DNA of 35,875 nucleotides from positions 1 through 35,875 of the forward strand of contig JADGAU010000015.1 of NCBI GenBank assembly GCA_015231865.1, read 5' to 3'. Below are positions 8,870 through 17,487 of this stretch, one piece after another. Within the stretch, counting starts at the first letter, position 1. Every line of letters begins with the position of its first letter. The stretch comes from Gammaproteobacteria bacterium (GTDB lineage: Bacteria; Pseudomonadota; Gammaproteobacteria; GRL18). The notes beneath the pieces were generated by a model. It saw nothing but the letters and a program-made list of their open reading frames with translations. It was not told the origin of the DNA and did no database searches. Both the position numbers and the translations under genes were made by a program.

Positions 8870-9643
8870 ATGTCAAGCAAAGCTTCTAATCAAACAACTG
8901 AACAATCAAAAACTGATTTAACAAAAAGAAAGTTTTTGTCTGGAACTGTAACTGGTTCAATGGTTGCAGCTGGAGTTTCAGTTGCTCCAGGTATATTCCT
9001 AACGCAAGTTGCACAAGCAAGAACAAATACATCTGCAGCAGTAACTTCCGATGTTCGATGGGGTATAGTAATTGATACTACAAAGAAAGTTGACTGGAAT
9101 AAATGTGTAGATGCTTGTAATCGTGAACATGGCTTGGGTAATGAAACAAAATCTAATCAAGAACAAAAAACTGAATATATCAGAGTAGTCAAAGTAAAAA
9201 ATAAAACGACTGGATATTCATCTACATTACCAGTAATGTGTCAACATTGTGAAACACCTCCTTGCGTTGATGTATGTCCTACTGGTGCCTCGATGAAAAG
9301 AGAAGATGGCATCGTTTATGTTGATCGTCACCTTTGTATTGGGTGTCGCTATTGTATGATGGCTTGTCCATATAAAGCTCGTTCATTCGTACACGAAACA
9401 TTAACTGATCAAAAAGAAAATACACCTCGTGGCAAGGGCTGTGTTGAATCTTGTAATATGTGTGTCAATAGAATTGATCAGGGCTTAAAACCAGCATGTG
9501 TTGATGCAAGCGAAGGGGCAATGATATTTGGTGATTTAAATGATAAATCTAGTGAAATATCTAAATTCTTAGCGATACAAAATACTAAGCAAATACGCGC
9601 AGATTTACGTTTAAATACTGGTGTTAGATATCAGGGGATCTAA
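8870..9643 (+). CDS. dsrO: DsrO, periplasmic ferredoxin-like subunit
   Basis: Periplasmic iron-sulfur subunit of DsrMKJOP, carrying electrons between DsrJ and DsrP. The ORF track begins at a TTG at 8855, but the ATG at 8870 (MSSKASN) is preferred and gives 257 residues. The N-terminus has a Tat-like signal, TKRKFLSGT, followed by a hydrophobic stretch and AQA, but with Lys-Arg instead of Arg-Arg. Cluster motifs follow: CVDACNREHG, CQHCETPPCVDVCP, CIGCRYCMMACP and CVESCNMC...ACVD. It lies 98 bp after dsrJ, and dsrP starts 6 bp after its stop. Confidence 0.94.
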   Translation: MSSKASNQTTEQSKTDLTKRKFLSGTVTGSMVAAGVSVAPGIFLTQVAQARTNTSAAVTSDVRWGIVIDTTKKVDWNKCVDACNREHGLGNETKSNQEQKTEYIRVVKVKNKTTGYSSTLPVMCQHCETPPCVDVCPTGASMKREDGIVYVDRHLCIGCRYCMMACPYKARSFVHETLTDQKENTPRGKGCVESCNMCVNRIDQGLKPACVDASEGAMIFGDLNDKSSEISKFLAIQNTKQIRADLRLNTGVRYQGI

Positions 9644-9649
9644 GGGAAT

Positions 9650-10855
9650 ATGAAATACTTACATTATCTTCAAATCAAAGGTAACTCGAAAGCTTACATA
9701 ACGTTTATTGTTTCTTTAGCGGTTATTATCCTGATTGGACTGCTGTCAGTTTATCAAATGGAACATCAAGGACACTGGATTACTGGTATGAATAACCAGG
9801 TAGTTTGGGGTTTACCACATGTGTTTGCTATTTTTCTAATTGTTGCTGCATCTGGAGCATTAAATGTGGCTTCAATTTCATCTGCATTAGGTAAAAAAGC
9901 TTACAAACCTCTGGCTAGGTTATCAGGAGTAATGGCAATTGGTCTTTTAGTCGGCGGTTTAGTTATTTTACTACTTGATTTAGGTAGGCCAGATAGATTA
10001 ATTGTTGCCATGACTGAATTTAATTTTACATCTATTTTCACCTGGAACATATTTCTTTATTCTGGCTTTATTGGAATAGTCGCAGTCTATTCATGGACTA
10101 TGCTAGATCGGCCATATAATAAATTTACCAATATGGTTGGTACAGTTGCCTTTGTATGGCGTCTTATTTTAACGATGGGTACTGGTTCTATCTTCGGTAT
10201 GCTAATTTCAAGAGAAGCCTATGATTCTGCATTATTGGCACCTATGTTTATAATTATGTCTTTCTCTTTTGGACTCGCTGTATATTTATTGTATTTATTA
10301 ACTGCATATCGACTATCTGAGAGGCCTTTAGGAGATTATATTGTTACCAGGCTTCGTAACTTATTAGGAATTTTTGTTGCAGCTGTTGCTTTCATGGTAC
10401 TCATTTATCATTTAACATTTTTATATTCTAGTGAGCATAGAGATGTATCTTTGTTTATTTTGCTTGATGGTGGTATTTATACATCATTATTTTGGATTGG
10501 ACAGATTATTTTGGGAACAATAGCACCACTTGCTATTATTTATACTCCGTCAATGAAAAATAACCGTAATCTTTTGTCTTTAGCTTCAGTTCTAATTATT
10601 TTAGGTGGTTTTGTCCAGTTATATATCATAATTATTGGTGGTCAGGCTTATCCCATACAATTATTTCCAGGGTATGAAGTAACCAGTACCTTTGCAGATG
10701 GCATTGTTGCCCAATACTCCCCAAGCATCAATGAGTTTCTACTTGGTATTGCAGGTGTTTCAATTAGTTTATTAATTATAACCATTGCATTACGATTATT
10801 TCATTTATTACCGCTGAGTTTAGAAGATAAGTACGCAAATCCTCATCATAGTTAA
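9650..10855 (+). CDS. dsrP: DsrP, NrfD-like membrane subunit
   Basis: Integral membrane quinone-interacting subunit of DsrMKJOP, NrfD/PsrC family. The 401 residues show ten hydrophobic spans, the first at about 16-36 and the last at about 365-390. The short loop motif LLLDLGRPDR after the third span is typical of NrfD proteins. The ATG follows AAGGGA, which overlaps the dsrO stop region. It is the last recognised dsr gene here. dsrN, dsrR and dsrS, which follow dsrP in Allochromatium, are replaced by a small exported protein. Confidence 0.95.
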   Translation: MKYLHYLQIKGNSKAYITFIVSLAVIILIGLLSVYQMEHQGHWITGMNNQVVWGLPHVFAIFLIVAASGALNVASISSALGKKAYKPLARLSGVMAIGLLVGGLVILLLDLGRPDRLIVAMTEFNFTSIFTWNIFLYSGFIGIVAVYSWTMLDRPYNKFTNMVGTVAFVWRLILTMGTGSIFGMLISREAYDSALLAPMFIIMSFSFGLAVYLLYLLTAYRLSERPLGDYIVTRLRNLLGIFVAAVAFMVLIYHLTFLYSSEHRDVSLFILLDGGIYTSLFWIGQIILGTIAPLAIIYTPSMKNNRNLLSLASVLIILGGFVQLYIIIIGGQAYPIQLFPGYEVTSTFADGIVAQYSPSINEFLLGIAGVSISLLIITIALRLFHLLPLSLEDKYANPHHS

Positions 10856-10857
10856 TT

Positions 10858-11304
10858 TTGAAATCTATTAAACTTTTATTATTATTATTTTTTAGCTGTA
10901 TCCTTTTTAATCAAGTAAAGGCAGATAATAATTCATACGCTCAATCGCATTATGTTTTCCAATATAATGCGTTTCCTTCTGACTCCTTATCATCTTTGAT
11001 GACAAATAAATATGGCTTTAAGCGTAGTAAAAATACTGCCTTAGTTAATATAACGATTATTGACAAGGATTCAGATAGTTTATTTAAAGGCATAAAAGCT
11101 GAAGTAAACGGCGCTATGAAAAATTTATTAGCTCAGGAAAGAAAATTAAAATTTAAAGAGATATTTGAAGATAATGCATATTACTATATTGCAGAAGTAA
11201 AAGTTGAACATAAAGATTTAGTCAATATGAACATAGAAGTTAAGCCATATAATGCTAATCAGCTTTTTACTTTTAAATTTACTAAGCAATTTATTACAAA
11301 ATAA
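10858..11304 (+). CDS. Exported DUF4426-like protein
   Basis: Small predicted periplasmic protein of unknown function. It starts with TTG, 2 bp after the dsrP stop, and no good ribosome site is seen, so it probably depends on coupling to dsrP. The N-terminus is a signal peptide (hydrophobic residues 5-18, likely cut after QVKA). The mature part matches the pattern I recall for DUF4426: HYVFQYNAFPSD, GFKRSKNTALVNI, AMKNLLAQ, and AYYYIAEVKVEH. The close spacing suggests cotranscription with dsr, but no direct role in sulfur oxidation is shown. It converges on rsmA with only 7 bp between them. Confidence 0.75.
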   Translation: MKSIKLLLLLFFSCILFNQVKADNNSYAQSHYVFQYNAFPSDSLSSLMTNKYGFKRSKNTALVNITIIDKDSDSLFKGIKAEVNGAMKNLLAQERKLKFKEIFEDNAYYYIAEVKVEHKDLVNMNIEVKPYNANQLFTFKFTKQFITK

Positions 11305-11311
11305 GTATGAA

Positions 11312-12115
11312 CTAAGAGCATAGGTTTGATAACTGGATAAATTGTAGTATTGATAAATTCTCTGCTCTTTCTGAACCTTTAATTCCAATTAAATCAAATT
11401 GCTCTTGTGATATAATACCTTTTAAATTATTTCTGATTGTTTTTCTTCTTTGTTGAAAAGATAATTTAGATATTTTCTTGAACATTTCAATATTTTTTAC
11501 AGCTAAGCCATGTGCCTTATCTGTATTGTTATAGGGTGTTAAACTAACAATTGCAGAGTCTACTTTTGGCATCGGTGTAAAAGCATTAGGTGGGACAATA
11601 AATTTTTTATCAATTTGATAAAAATACTGCATCAAAATACTTAGACGGCCATAGTTTTTAGTATTTGGTTTAGCAACAAGCCTATCTACAACTTCATTTT
11701 GCAGCATAAAATGCATATCTTTAATACATTGTCTAAATTGAATTAAATGAATTAATAGTGGTGTACTAATGTTGTATGGTAGATTTCCAACTAATCTATA
11801 AGTAGGTGTGGTAATGTCATCAGCATATAATGTCGAAAAATCAAACTGTAAGGCATCATGGCTTATTATATCTAACTTGTTATGATATTCACTAAACTGT
11901 CTGATAAGTATTGGAATTAAATCTCTATCAAGTTCGATAGCAGTTAAATGTTTAGCTTGTTTAATTAAGTATTTAGTTATCGCCCCTTTACCCGGCCCAA
12001 TCTCAACTACAGACTGGTTTTTAGTGACAGACATCACCTGAATTATTTGATGAATAATCTGTTCATTATTTAAAAAGTTTTGTCCAAACCTTTTACGAGC
12101 TTTATGAGTAAACAT
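11312..12115 (-). CDS. rsmA: 16S rRNA adenine dimethyltransferase
   Basis: Dimethylates two adjacent adenines near the 3' end of 16S rRNA during 30S assembly, using S-adenosylmethionine. The N-terminus HKARKRFGQNFL is the family signature. Motif I is VVEIGPGKGAIT, the acidic ribose-binding site is IELDRDL, and the catalytic motif is NLPYNIS. The 267 residues are of normal length. It is the last gene of the lptD-surA-pdxA-rsmA order known from Escherichia coli and begins 9 bp after pdxA, with TAAGG overlapping the pdxA stop as ribosome site. Confidence 0.97.
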   Translation of the reverse strand: MFTHKARKRFGQNFLNNEQIIHQIIQVMSVTKNQSVVEIGPGKGAITKYLIKQAKHLTAIELDRDLIPILIRQFSEYHNKLDIISHDALQFDFSTLYADDITTPTYRLVGNLPYNISTPLLIHLIQFRQCIKDMHFMLQNEVVDRLVAKPNTKNYGRLSILMQYFYQIDKKFIVPPNAFTPMPKVDSAIVSLTPYNNTDKAHGLAVKNIEMFKKISKLSFQQRRKTIRNNLKGIISQEQFDLIGIKGSERAENLSILQFIQLSNLCS

Positions 12116-12124
12116 TAAGCAACC

Positions 12125-13144
12125 TTATACATTATTTGTATTCATTGATTGTGCACATTCAATTGCATAAATCAGACTTCCTAAATTAATAGTATCTTTT
12201 TTTCCTGCTAAATCTAATGCAGTGCCGTGATCAACTGATGTTCTAATAAAGGGTAAGCCAAGCGTAATATTTACCGCATGACCAAACCCCAGGTGCTTTA
12301 AGACAGGAAGTCCCTGGTCATGATACATTGCAAGTACAACATCCGCTTTTGACATATATCCAGGTGTAAATATGGTATCTGCAGGAAAAGGTCCATAAGC
12401 TTCAATACCAATAGATTGGCAATATTGTATTGCCGGGATAATTTCATTAATTTCTTCCATACCTAAGTGACCATCTTCACCAGCATGTGGGTTTAGTCCA
12501 CAAACATATATTTGTGGTTGCTTTAAATTAAATTTATGTTTTAATTCCTGGTTTAATAAAGTGATAATTGTTTCAATTGCATGTTTTCTTATCTGTGCAG
12601 GGATTTCAGTTAAGGGTAAATGAGTGGTAACTAAGGCAACACGTAATTGCTCACATGCAAGCATCATAATGACATCTTTAGCCTGGCTTTTTTCTGCTAA
12701 ATACTCTGTATGTCCAGTAAAATCTGAGTCAGATAAATGTTCATACATATAATAATCATTGATTATGCCTTTATGTATTGGCCCAGTCACTAATCCCTTA
12801 ATATTAGGTTGACTAAGTGAAAGTTCGATTGCTAAATCTAATGTTCTGAGTACATAAGGTGCATTTTTGTAATTAAGTTCCCCAATTACAACTTCTGTTA
12901 CGATGGGTATATGAAGGCATAACAGCTGTTTGTTACCTGTGTAATAATGTTGTTCAGTAGTCAAAGAGCTTAAATCTTCAATAATATGGATATTAATATC
13001 ACAATCTAATATATTGGCACGTTGTTGTAATAAAAGGTAATCGGCAATTACTATGATTGGATATTTAGTATCACCATTAGCAAGTAAAACAGCAAGGTCT
13101 ACACCTATACCAGCAGGCTCTCCAGCAGTATATAATAAATACAT
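12125..13144 (-). CDS. pdxA: 4-hydroxythreonine-4-phosphate dehydrogenase
   Basis: NAD-dependent enzyme of pyridoxal phosphate synthesis in the DXP-dependent branch, cytoplasmic. Family motifs are TAGEPAGIG at the N-terminus, GPIHKGIIND, DFTGHTEYLA with a metal-binding His, GLNPHAGEDGHLG, PADTIFTPG, and MYHDQGLPVLKHLGF with another metal-binding His. The 339 residues are normal. The ATG follows only eight codons after the in-frame surA stop and lacks a clear ribosome site, so reinitiation after surA is plausible. The N-terminal leader before TAGEP is shorter than in E. coli. Confidence 0.97.
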   Translation of the reverse strand: MYLLYTAGEPAGIGVDLAVLLANGDTKYPIIVIADYLLLQQRANILDCDINIHIIEDLSSLTTEQHYYTGNKQLLCLHIPIVTEVVIGELNYKNAPYVLRTLDLAIELSLSQPNIKGLVTGPIHKGIINDYYMYEHLSDSDFTGHTEYLAEKSQAKDVIMMLACEQLRVALVTTHLPLTEIPAQIRKHAIETIITLLNQELKHKFNLKQPQIYVCGLNPHAGEDGHLGMEEINEIIPAIQYCQSIGIEAYGPFPADTIFTPGYMSKADVVLAMYHDQGLPVLKHLGFGHAVNITLGLPFIRTSVDHGTALDLAGKKDTINLGSLIYAIECAQSMNTNNV

Positions 13145-13165
13145 TGATATATTAATTGCTATGAC

Positions 13166-14455
13166 TCACAAAATTTCTATATGTGCTTCATCACGGATTT
13201 GGCGAAGCCAATAAAGTTTTTTCTCAGAAATTGATTTTTGTCTAAGATTCTCTCGTATCTTATTACGAATAAATTCGTCACTATTATCTCTTTTCCTACG
13301 CTCAAGCACTTGAATTAAATGGAAACCAAAAGGAGTTTTAACAATAGGGCTTATTTCATTGATACTAAGATTTGTTAATGCCAAATCAAACTCTGGCACC
13401 ATTGTGCCCGGTTTAAACCAGCCTAGATCACCACCTTGAGATGCTGAAACTTTATCGTCTGAATGTGCTTTAGAAAGTTTAGCAAAGTCTTCTCCAGCAA
13501 CTAGTCTAACGCGTAGATTACTTAGGTGTTCTTTGGCTTGTTCATCATTAATGTTTAAGTTAGTTTTGATTAGAATATGACGAGCATGGGTTTCATTTAT
13601 TTCATGCTGCAAGGCATTTTTAGTTTCTAATAGCTTAACAATTATAAATCCAATATCAGAACGAATAGGTTTTGAAAATGAGCCAATAGTTAGTTTAGGA
13701 GTTACTTCAGCGATCATTGATGGTAGCTCATTACCCTTGCGCCATCCGAGATCGCCGCCTTCAAGTGCATTGCCAGCATCAGAAAATTCTATCGCAGTAT
13801 TTCTAAAATCAGCACCATCTAATAATTTTTTGTATACTTCATTCGCTCTAATTTTAAGTTCATCAATTTTGTCGGAGGAAGCACCTTCAGGAATTGAAAA
13901 TAAAATGATTGCAGGGTGATAAAGTGTATTAGCATCTATTTCATCTTTAAAGTTTAGCAGATAATTATCAACATCATGATTTGATATAATAACCTTACTA
14001 TCAACAAATTTTTGTTGTAAACGACTCAGAGTTATTTGTTGTTGAATTTGTAGGCGAAAATCTTCGTAATCAATATTTTGTTCTTTTAAGGCTGAAATAA
14101 AATCTGTTAGACTTAGATTGTTTTTTTCGGCCATTTTATGGATTGAACGATTAAGAGTCGTTTCATCTTGTCTAATACCGACTTGTTTAGCAAGATTCAT
14201 TTGAATTTTATCCATAATAAGTTTATCTAACACTTTTTTAGATAAAATATTGGCTGGGGGAAGACTTTTCCCCTGTTGCTTTAGGTTACCAACGATAGAT
14301 TTAAAATTTCGTTCAAGTTCAACTTTTGTAATGACATCATCATCCACAATGGCAACTATTCGGTCAAGTTCTTTCATATCTGCATAGCATGCAAATGGCC
14401 ATATGCTAATACAGATTACAATCATTTTATGGATAAAATTTTTGGGGTATGTCAT
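13166..14455 (-). CDS. surA: Periplasmic chaperone/peptidyl-prolyl isomerase SurA
   Basis: Periplasmic chaperone for outer-membrane beta-barrel proteins, including LptD, encoded just upstream. The ORF track starts at a TTG (14470), but the ATG at 14455 has TAGGAATCAAA before it and is used here, giving 429 residues. A signal peptide covers residues 1-25 (cut near CYA). The SurA N-terminal chaperone region begins with ELDRIVAIVDDDVIT. Two parvulin domains follow, at roughly 170-270 (GGDLGWRKGNELP) and 285-385 (HARHILIKT, GGDLGWFKPGTMVPEF). A C-terminal helix ends the protein. Confidence 0.96.
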   Translation of the reverse strand: MTYPKNFIHKMIVICISIWPFACYADMKELDRIVAIVDDDVITKVELERNFKSIVGNLKQQGKSLPPANILSKKVLDKLIMDKIQMNLAKQVGIRQDETTLNRSIHKMAEKNNLSLTDFISALKEQNIDYEDFRLQIQQQITLSRLQQKFVDSKVIISNHDVDNYLLNFKDEIDANTLYHPAIILFSIPEGASSDKIDELKIRANEVYKKLLDGADFRNTAIEFSDAGNALEGGDLGWRKGNELPSMIAEVTPKLTIGSFSKPIRSDIGFIIVKLLETKNALQHEINETHARHILIKTNLNINDEQAKEHLSNLRVRLVAGEDFAKLSKAHSDDKVSASQGGDLGWFKPGTMVPEFDLALTNLSINEISPIVKTPFGFHLIQVLERRKRDNSDEFIRNKIRENLRQKSISEKKLYWLRQIRDEAHIEIL

Positions 14456-14470
14456 TTTGATTCCTAGCAA

Positions 14471-16858
14471 TTAATAAATACTCTTAGCACCTGGTATTTG
14501 TTCAGACAAATGTGTTGCATCAATGTTCCCAAAAGAGCTTAATCCTTTAAACATAATTCTAAACATGATGCTGTTATCAATTTCTCCTGTTAATGAATCA
14601 CGCTCATGTTCCAAAGCCAGGCGAATTGCATAACAGCAGCTATCATATTCAAAACCTAATAGCGCATTTGAAACATATTTTTGTTCGCTCTTATACTTAA
14701 GTGAACTTAACATTAGCCAATTAGGGACTAATTCCCAGTAATTAGAATAGCTAATTGTTTTATCAAGTGTTTCATTACTATCATCGTTATATGATAAATT
14801 AATTATATGATTGTTATCATGATAATATTGAAGATTGAAATTAGCTTGTCCAATTTGTTTGTTATTTGAGTTACCTTTAGCCTTATAATTATACAGTAAG
14901 GATAAGCGGGTACGCCAGTGAGAATGAAATTCTGAGGCAAGTTCTATAGCGGTTGCAGAATGCTTATCAGTTAAATCACTATAGGATTTATTTAGATGAA
15001 CATTTCTATCGTCAAAATACCAGATTTGACCAATAGAAGCACGAAATGATTCTAAACCATTTTCATTGATAAGACGTGTTGTTAATGCGCTGGTTAATTG
15101 ATTTGCATCTGCTAACCTGTCAACACCTGTAAAACGATTTTCTTTGAATAGTTGGCTAAAGCTAAAATTAGTTAAATCAGTATCAAATACAGGGAAATCT
15201 GACTGATTAACATCTTTAACATTAAGGTAATAAAGTCTTGGTTCAAGCGTATGAAGATATTGCTGCTCAAAAAAACTACTTTGACGTTCAAAAAACAAAC
15301 CAGTATCCAAACTAAAAAGGGGGATGGAACGGGAATAATCTTCAGTATTCGTATTATTTTCTGTTAAATGATATTTTAATAGATCCAAGGAAACTTTAGG
15401 TTTGATAAAGCTATAGTCATTAAGGAAATTTAGCATAAATGAAGGACGTAGGTGATAGCGATTACCTTCAGGTAAATTTAGGCTAGTATTACTATTTTTC
15501 TTAAAATTCACAAACTCTGAATCAATACTCAATTGTAGAGGGATTTGAGTCCTTAGAAATTGATTCCACTGTTTGTCATAATTAACTTTGAACTGTGGTA
15601 GCCTGCTATAAATATTGGTATTAACTGTGGTAACCTGATATTGTTGAAGTCGGCCAAGAACGGATAATGAACCGCCAAAAAGTTTATCACGGTGTGATAT
15701 GGTCAAAGAGCGGTTAAGGTTATTTTCATTGTTATTCAGTGTTTGCTGATTAAAGTCTCGGTTAAAATAATTATCAGAAAGGTAGTTATAATCAAGAGAT
15801 AGATCCCATTTTTCAGCCAAATGATGATGAACAACCGATAAAGCTTGTCTCTGAGATTCTATATCAGAACCATACTTAGATATTTCTTTTTCGCTTCGAA
15901 TTTGATCGTAGTCAGTATCATAAATATGATTGATATTGACAGTTGTCTTTGACTTGCTGCTTAAATGCCGTATTTCATGATTTAAAAACAATCCTCTTTT
16001 CGACATAATAGACGGCGTGATGGTGTAATCTTTATTGGCGGCAATGTTCCAATAATAAGGCAAACTTAAATTCATTCCTAAGTCACTTGAATAATAGACA
16101 GTTGGAAAAAGAACACCACTCATTCTTTCTTTACCCAGTGGGAATTGAATATAAGGTAAATAAAATACCGGTAAATCTTTAATATAAAATATTATATTTT
16201 TACCTTCACCAATATTTTTATTAGGGTAAAGACTTATTTCCTGCCCTCTTAATGCCCAGCTTTCATTTTCTCTCGGACAGGTAGAAAAACTTGCATCAGT
16301 TAAATGGCTTATATCAGGTGAAAATGTAATATTTTCTGCACGTCCCTGAAAGTTGTCAGTTATAGCTGTATATTCAGCATTCTTAATTTCTCCATTCTTT
16401 GTTTTAGTAAAATAAAACAGTTTATCGCCACTAATATTCATATCCTGATTATTAAAGGTAACGGCTTCATGGGCACTAAATAACTCTTGAGATAAATCAT
16501 AGCTGGCTTTATTTGATTGTATCCTATTGCCATTTTGTTGTATTTCAACATGACCTGAAAATTGAACAATATTTTCTGTATCTTTAGTAACTTCTTCGGC
16601 AAATATTTCAGTAAGCTTGTTTAATGGCTTTGTTAAAGTTTGGTGAGTATGATTGTTTGATTTTAACTGATGAACACAATTTAGTCTGTTTACAGAATAA
16701 AATTCAGTTGCAGTAATATTTTCAGGCAATCGTGTTTTATCAACAACATTATCTTCAATATTAACTATATTATGGGTAATGCTTGATGTATCAGCATTTA
16801 AAGAAATTGAAAAAAGAGGTAAAAATAGAATTAATATGGAAAAAATAAAATGAAACAT
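14471..16858 (-). CDS. lptD: LPS-assembly outer-membrane protein LptD
   Basis: Outer-membrane beta-barrel that inserts lipopolysaccharide into the outer leaflet with LptE. The 795 residues carry a signal peptide (MFHFIFSIL...), an OstA-type N-terminal domain (FSGHVEIQQNGNRIQSNKASYD) and a long C-terminal barrel. The disulfide cysteines known in the family appear to be kept: one near the N-terminus (LNCVHQ), one in FSTCPRENESW, and the adjacent pair YDSCCYAIRL near the C-terminus. surA begins 15 bp after its stop. It shows the organism makes an LPS-type outer membrane. Sequence conservation is low elsewhere, as usual for LptD. Confidence 0.94.
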   Translation of the reverse strand: MFHFIFSILILFLPLFSISLNADTSSITHNIVNIEDNVVDKTRLPENITATEFYSVNRLNCVHQLKSNNHTHQTLTKPLNKLTEIFAEEVTKDTENIVQFSGHVEIQQNGNRIQSNKASYDLSQELFSAHEAVTFNNQDMNISGDKLFYFTKTKNGEIKNAEYTAITDNFQGRAENITFSPDISHLTDASFSTCPRENESWALRGQEISLYPNKNIGEGKNIIFYIKDLPVFYLPYIQFPLGKERMSGVLFPTVYYSSDLGMNLSLPYYWNIAANKDYTITPSIMSKRGLFLNHEIRHLSSKSKTTVNINHIYDTDYDQIRSEKEISKYGSDIESQRQALSVVHHHLAEKWDLSLDYNYLSDNYFNRDFNQQTLNNNENNLNRSLTISHRDKLFGGSLSVLGRLQQYQVTTVNTNIYSRLPQFKVNYDKQWNQFLRTQIPLQLSIDSEFVNFKKNSNTSLNLPEGNRYHLRPSFMLNFLNDYSFIKPKVSLDLLKYHLTENNTNTEDYSRSIPLFSLDTGLFFERQSSFFEQQYLHTLEPRLYYLNVKDVNQSDFPVFDTDLTNFSFSQLFKENRFTGVDRLADANQLTSALTTRLINENGLESFRASIGQIWYFDDRNVHLNKSYSDLTDKHSATAIELASEFHSHWRTRLSLLYNYKAKGNSNNKQIGQANFNLQYYHDNNHIINLSYNDDSNETLDKTISYSNYWELVPNWLMLSSLKYKSEQKYVSNALLGFEYDSCCYAIRLALEHERDSLTGEIDNSIMFRIMFKGLSSFGNIDATHLSEQIPGAKSIY

Positions 16859-16892
16859 TGTGTTGTTAAAGAAAAATGTCGTTAAAGAAAAT

Positions 16893-17480
16893 TTAAGACT
16901 TAACTGTCATAGCAACAGTATAGGTTTTTCCCTGTTTAACTTTTTTATAGTTGCCAAAAATATCATTAAAGCTGCGTTGAATAAACTTTCTCATTCCGGT
17001 AATCGTAACAACATAGAAACGTCCACCTGGCGCCAGGTAATTATAGGCATCGATCATATATAGGGAAAGCATTTCATTACCAACTTTTGCAGGTAGATTT
17101 GATACGATTAGAGAAAAAGTTTGTGGTGGAATTTGATTAAAACCATTACTTAAAAAAATATCACAATTATCGAGCTTATTTAACTTCGCATTTTTTTTGC
17201 TGTAATCAATTGCAACAAAATCTTTATCAACCATCACGACTGAGTTGCTAGTGTTTTTTGCCATATAAAGACCTAATGGGCCATAACCGCAACCAACATC
17301 AAGACAATGATCATCTGCATTCATTGATAAGTTTTCGAGTAATAAACGACTACCTTCATCTAAGTTTCTAGGAGAAAATAGTCCCCAGGTAGTATTAAAT
17401 TTAAATGCTTGTTGGTTGATAGTTTCAGAGAAAGTTAGATCTTCTCGAAAGTTCTCAATATCCTTAAACGATGATGACAT
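16893..17480 (-). CDS. Small class I SAM-dependent methyltransferase
   Basis: A 195-residue Rossmann-fold methyltransferase of the MTS (RsmC/RlmG-like) group. The SAM-binding motif is CLDVGCGYGPLGLYMA, followed by an acidic MVDKD, and the catalytic-type motif is SNLPAKVG in place of the NPPF/NPPY of known rRNA guanine methyltransferases. It contains only the catalytic domain, without the N-terminal half of RsmC. The substrate is unknown; RNA is the likeliest target by family. It starts 7 bp after the kinase stop and ends 34 bp before lptD, so it probably shares their transcript. Confidence 0.8.
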   Translation of the reverse strand: MSSSFKDIENFREDLTFSETINQQAFKFNTTWGLFSPRNLDEGSRLLLENLSMNADDHCLDVGCGYGPLGLYMAKNTSNSVVMVDKDFVAIDYSKKNAKLNKLDNCDIFLSNGFNQIPPQTFSLIVSNLPAKVGNEMLSLYMIDAYNYLAPGGRFYVVTITGMRKFIQRSFNDIFGNYKKVKQGKTYTVAMTVKS

Positions 17481-17487
17481 AGGGTTT

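Noticed and set aside
14456-14470. TTG start of surA in the ORF track
   Set aside because: The in-frame ATG at 14455 has TAGGAA upstream and starts a normal signal peptide.
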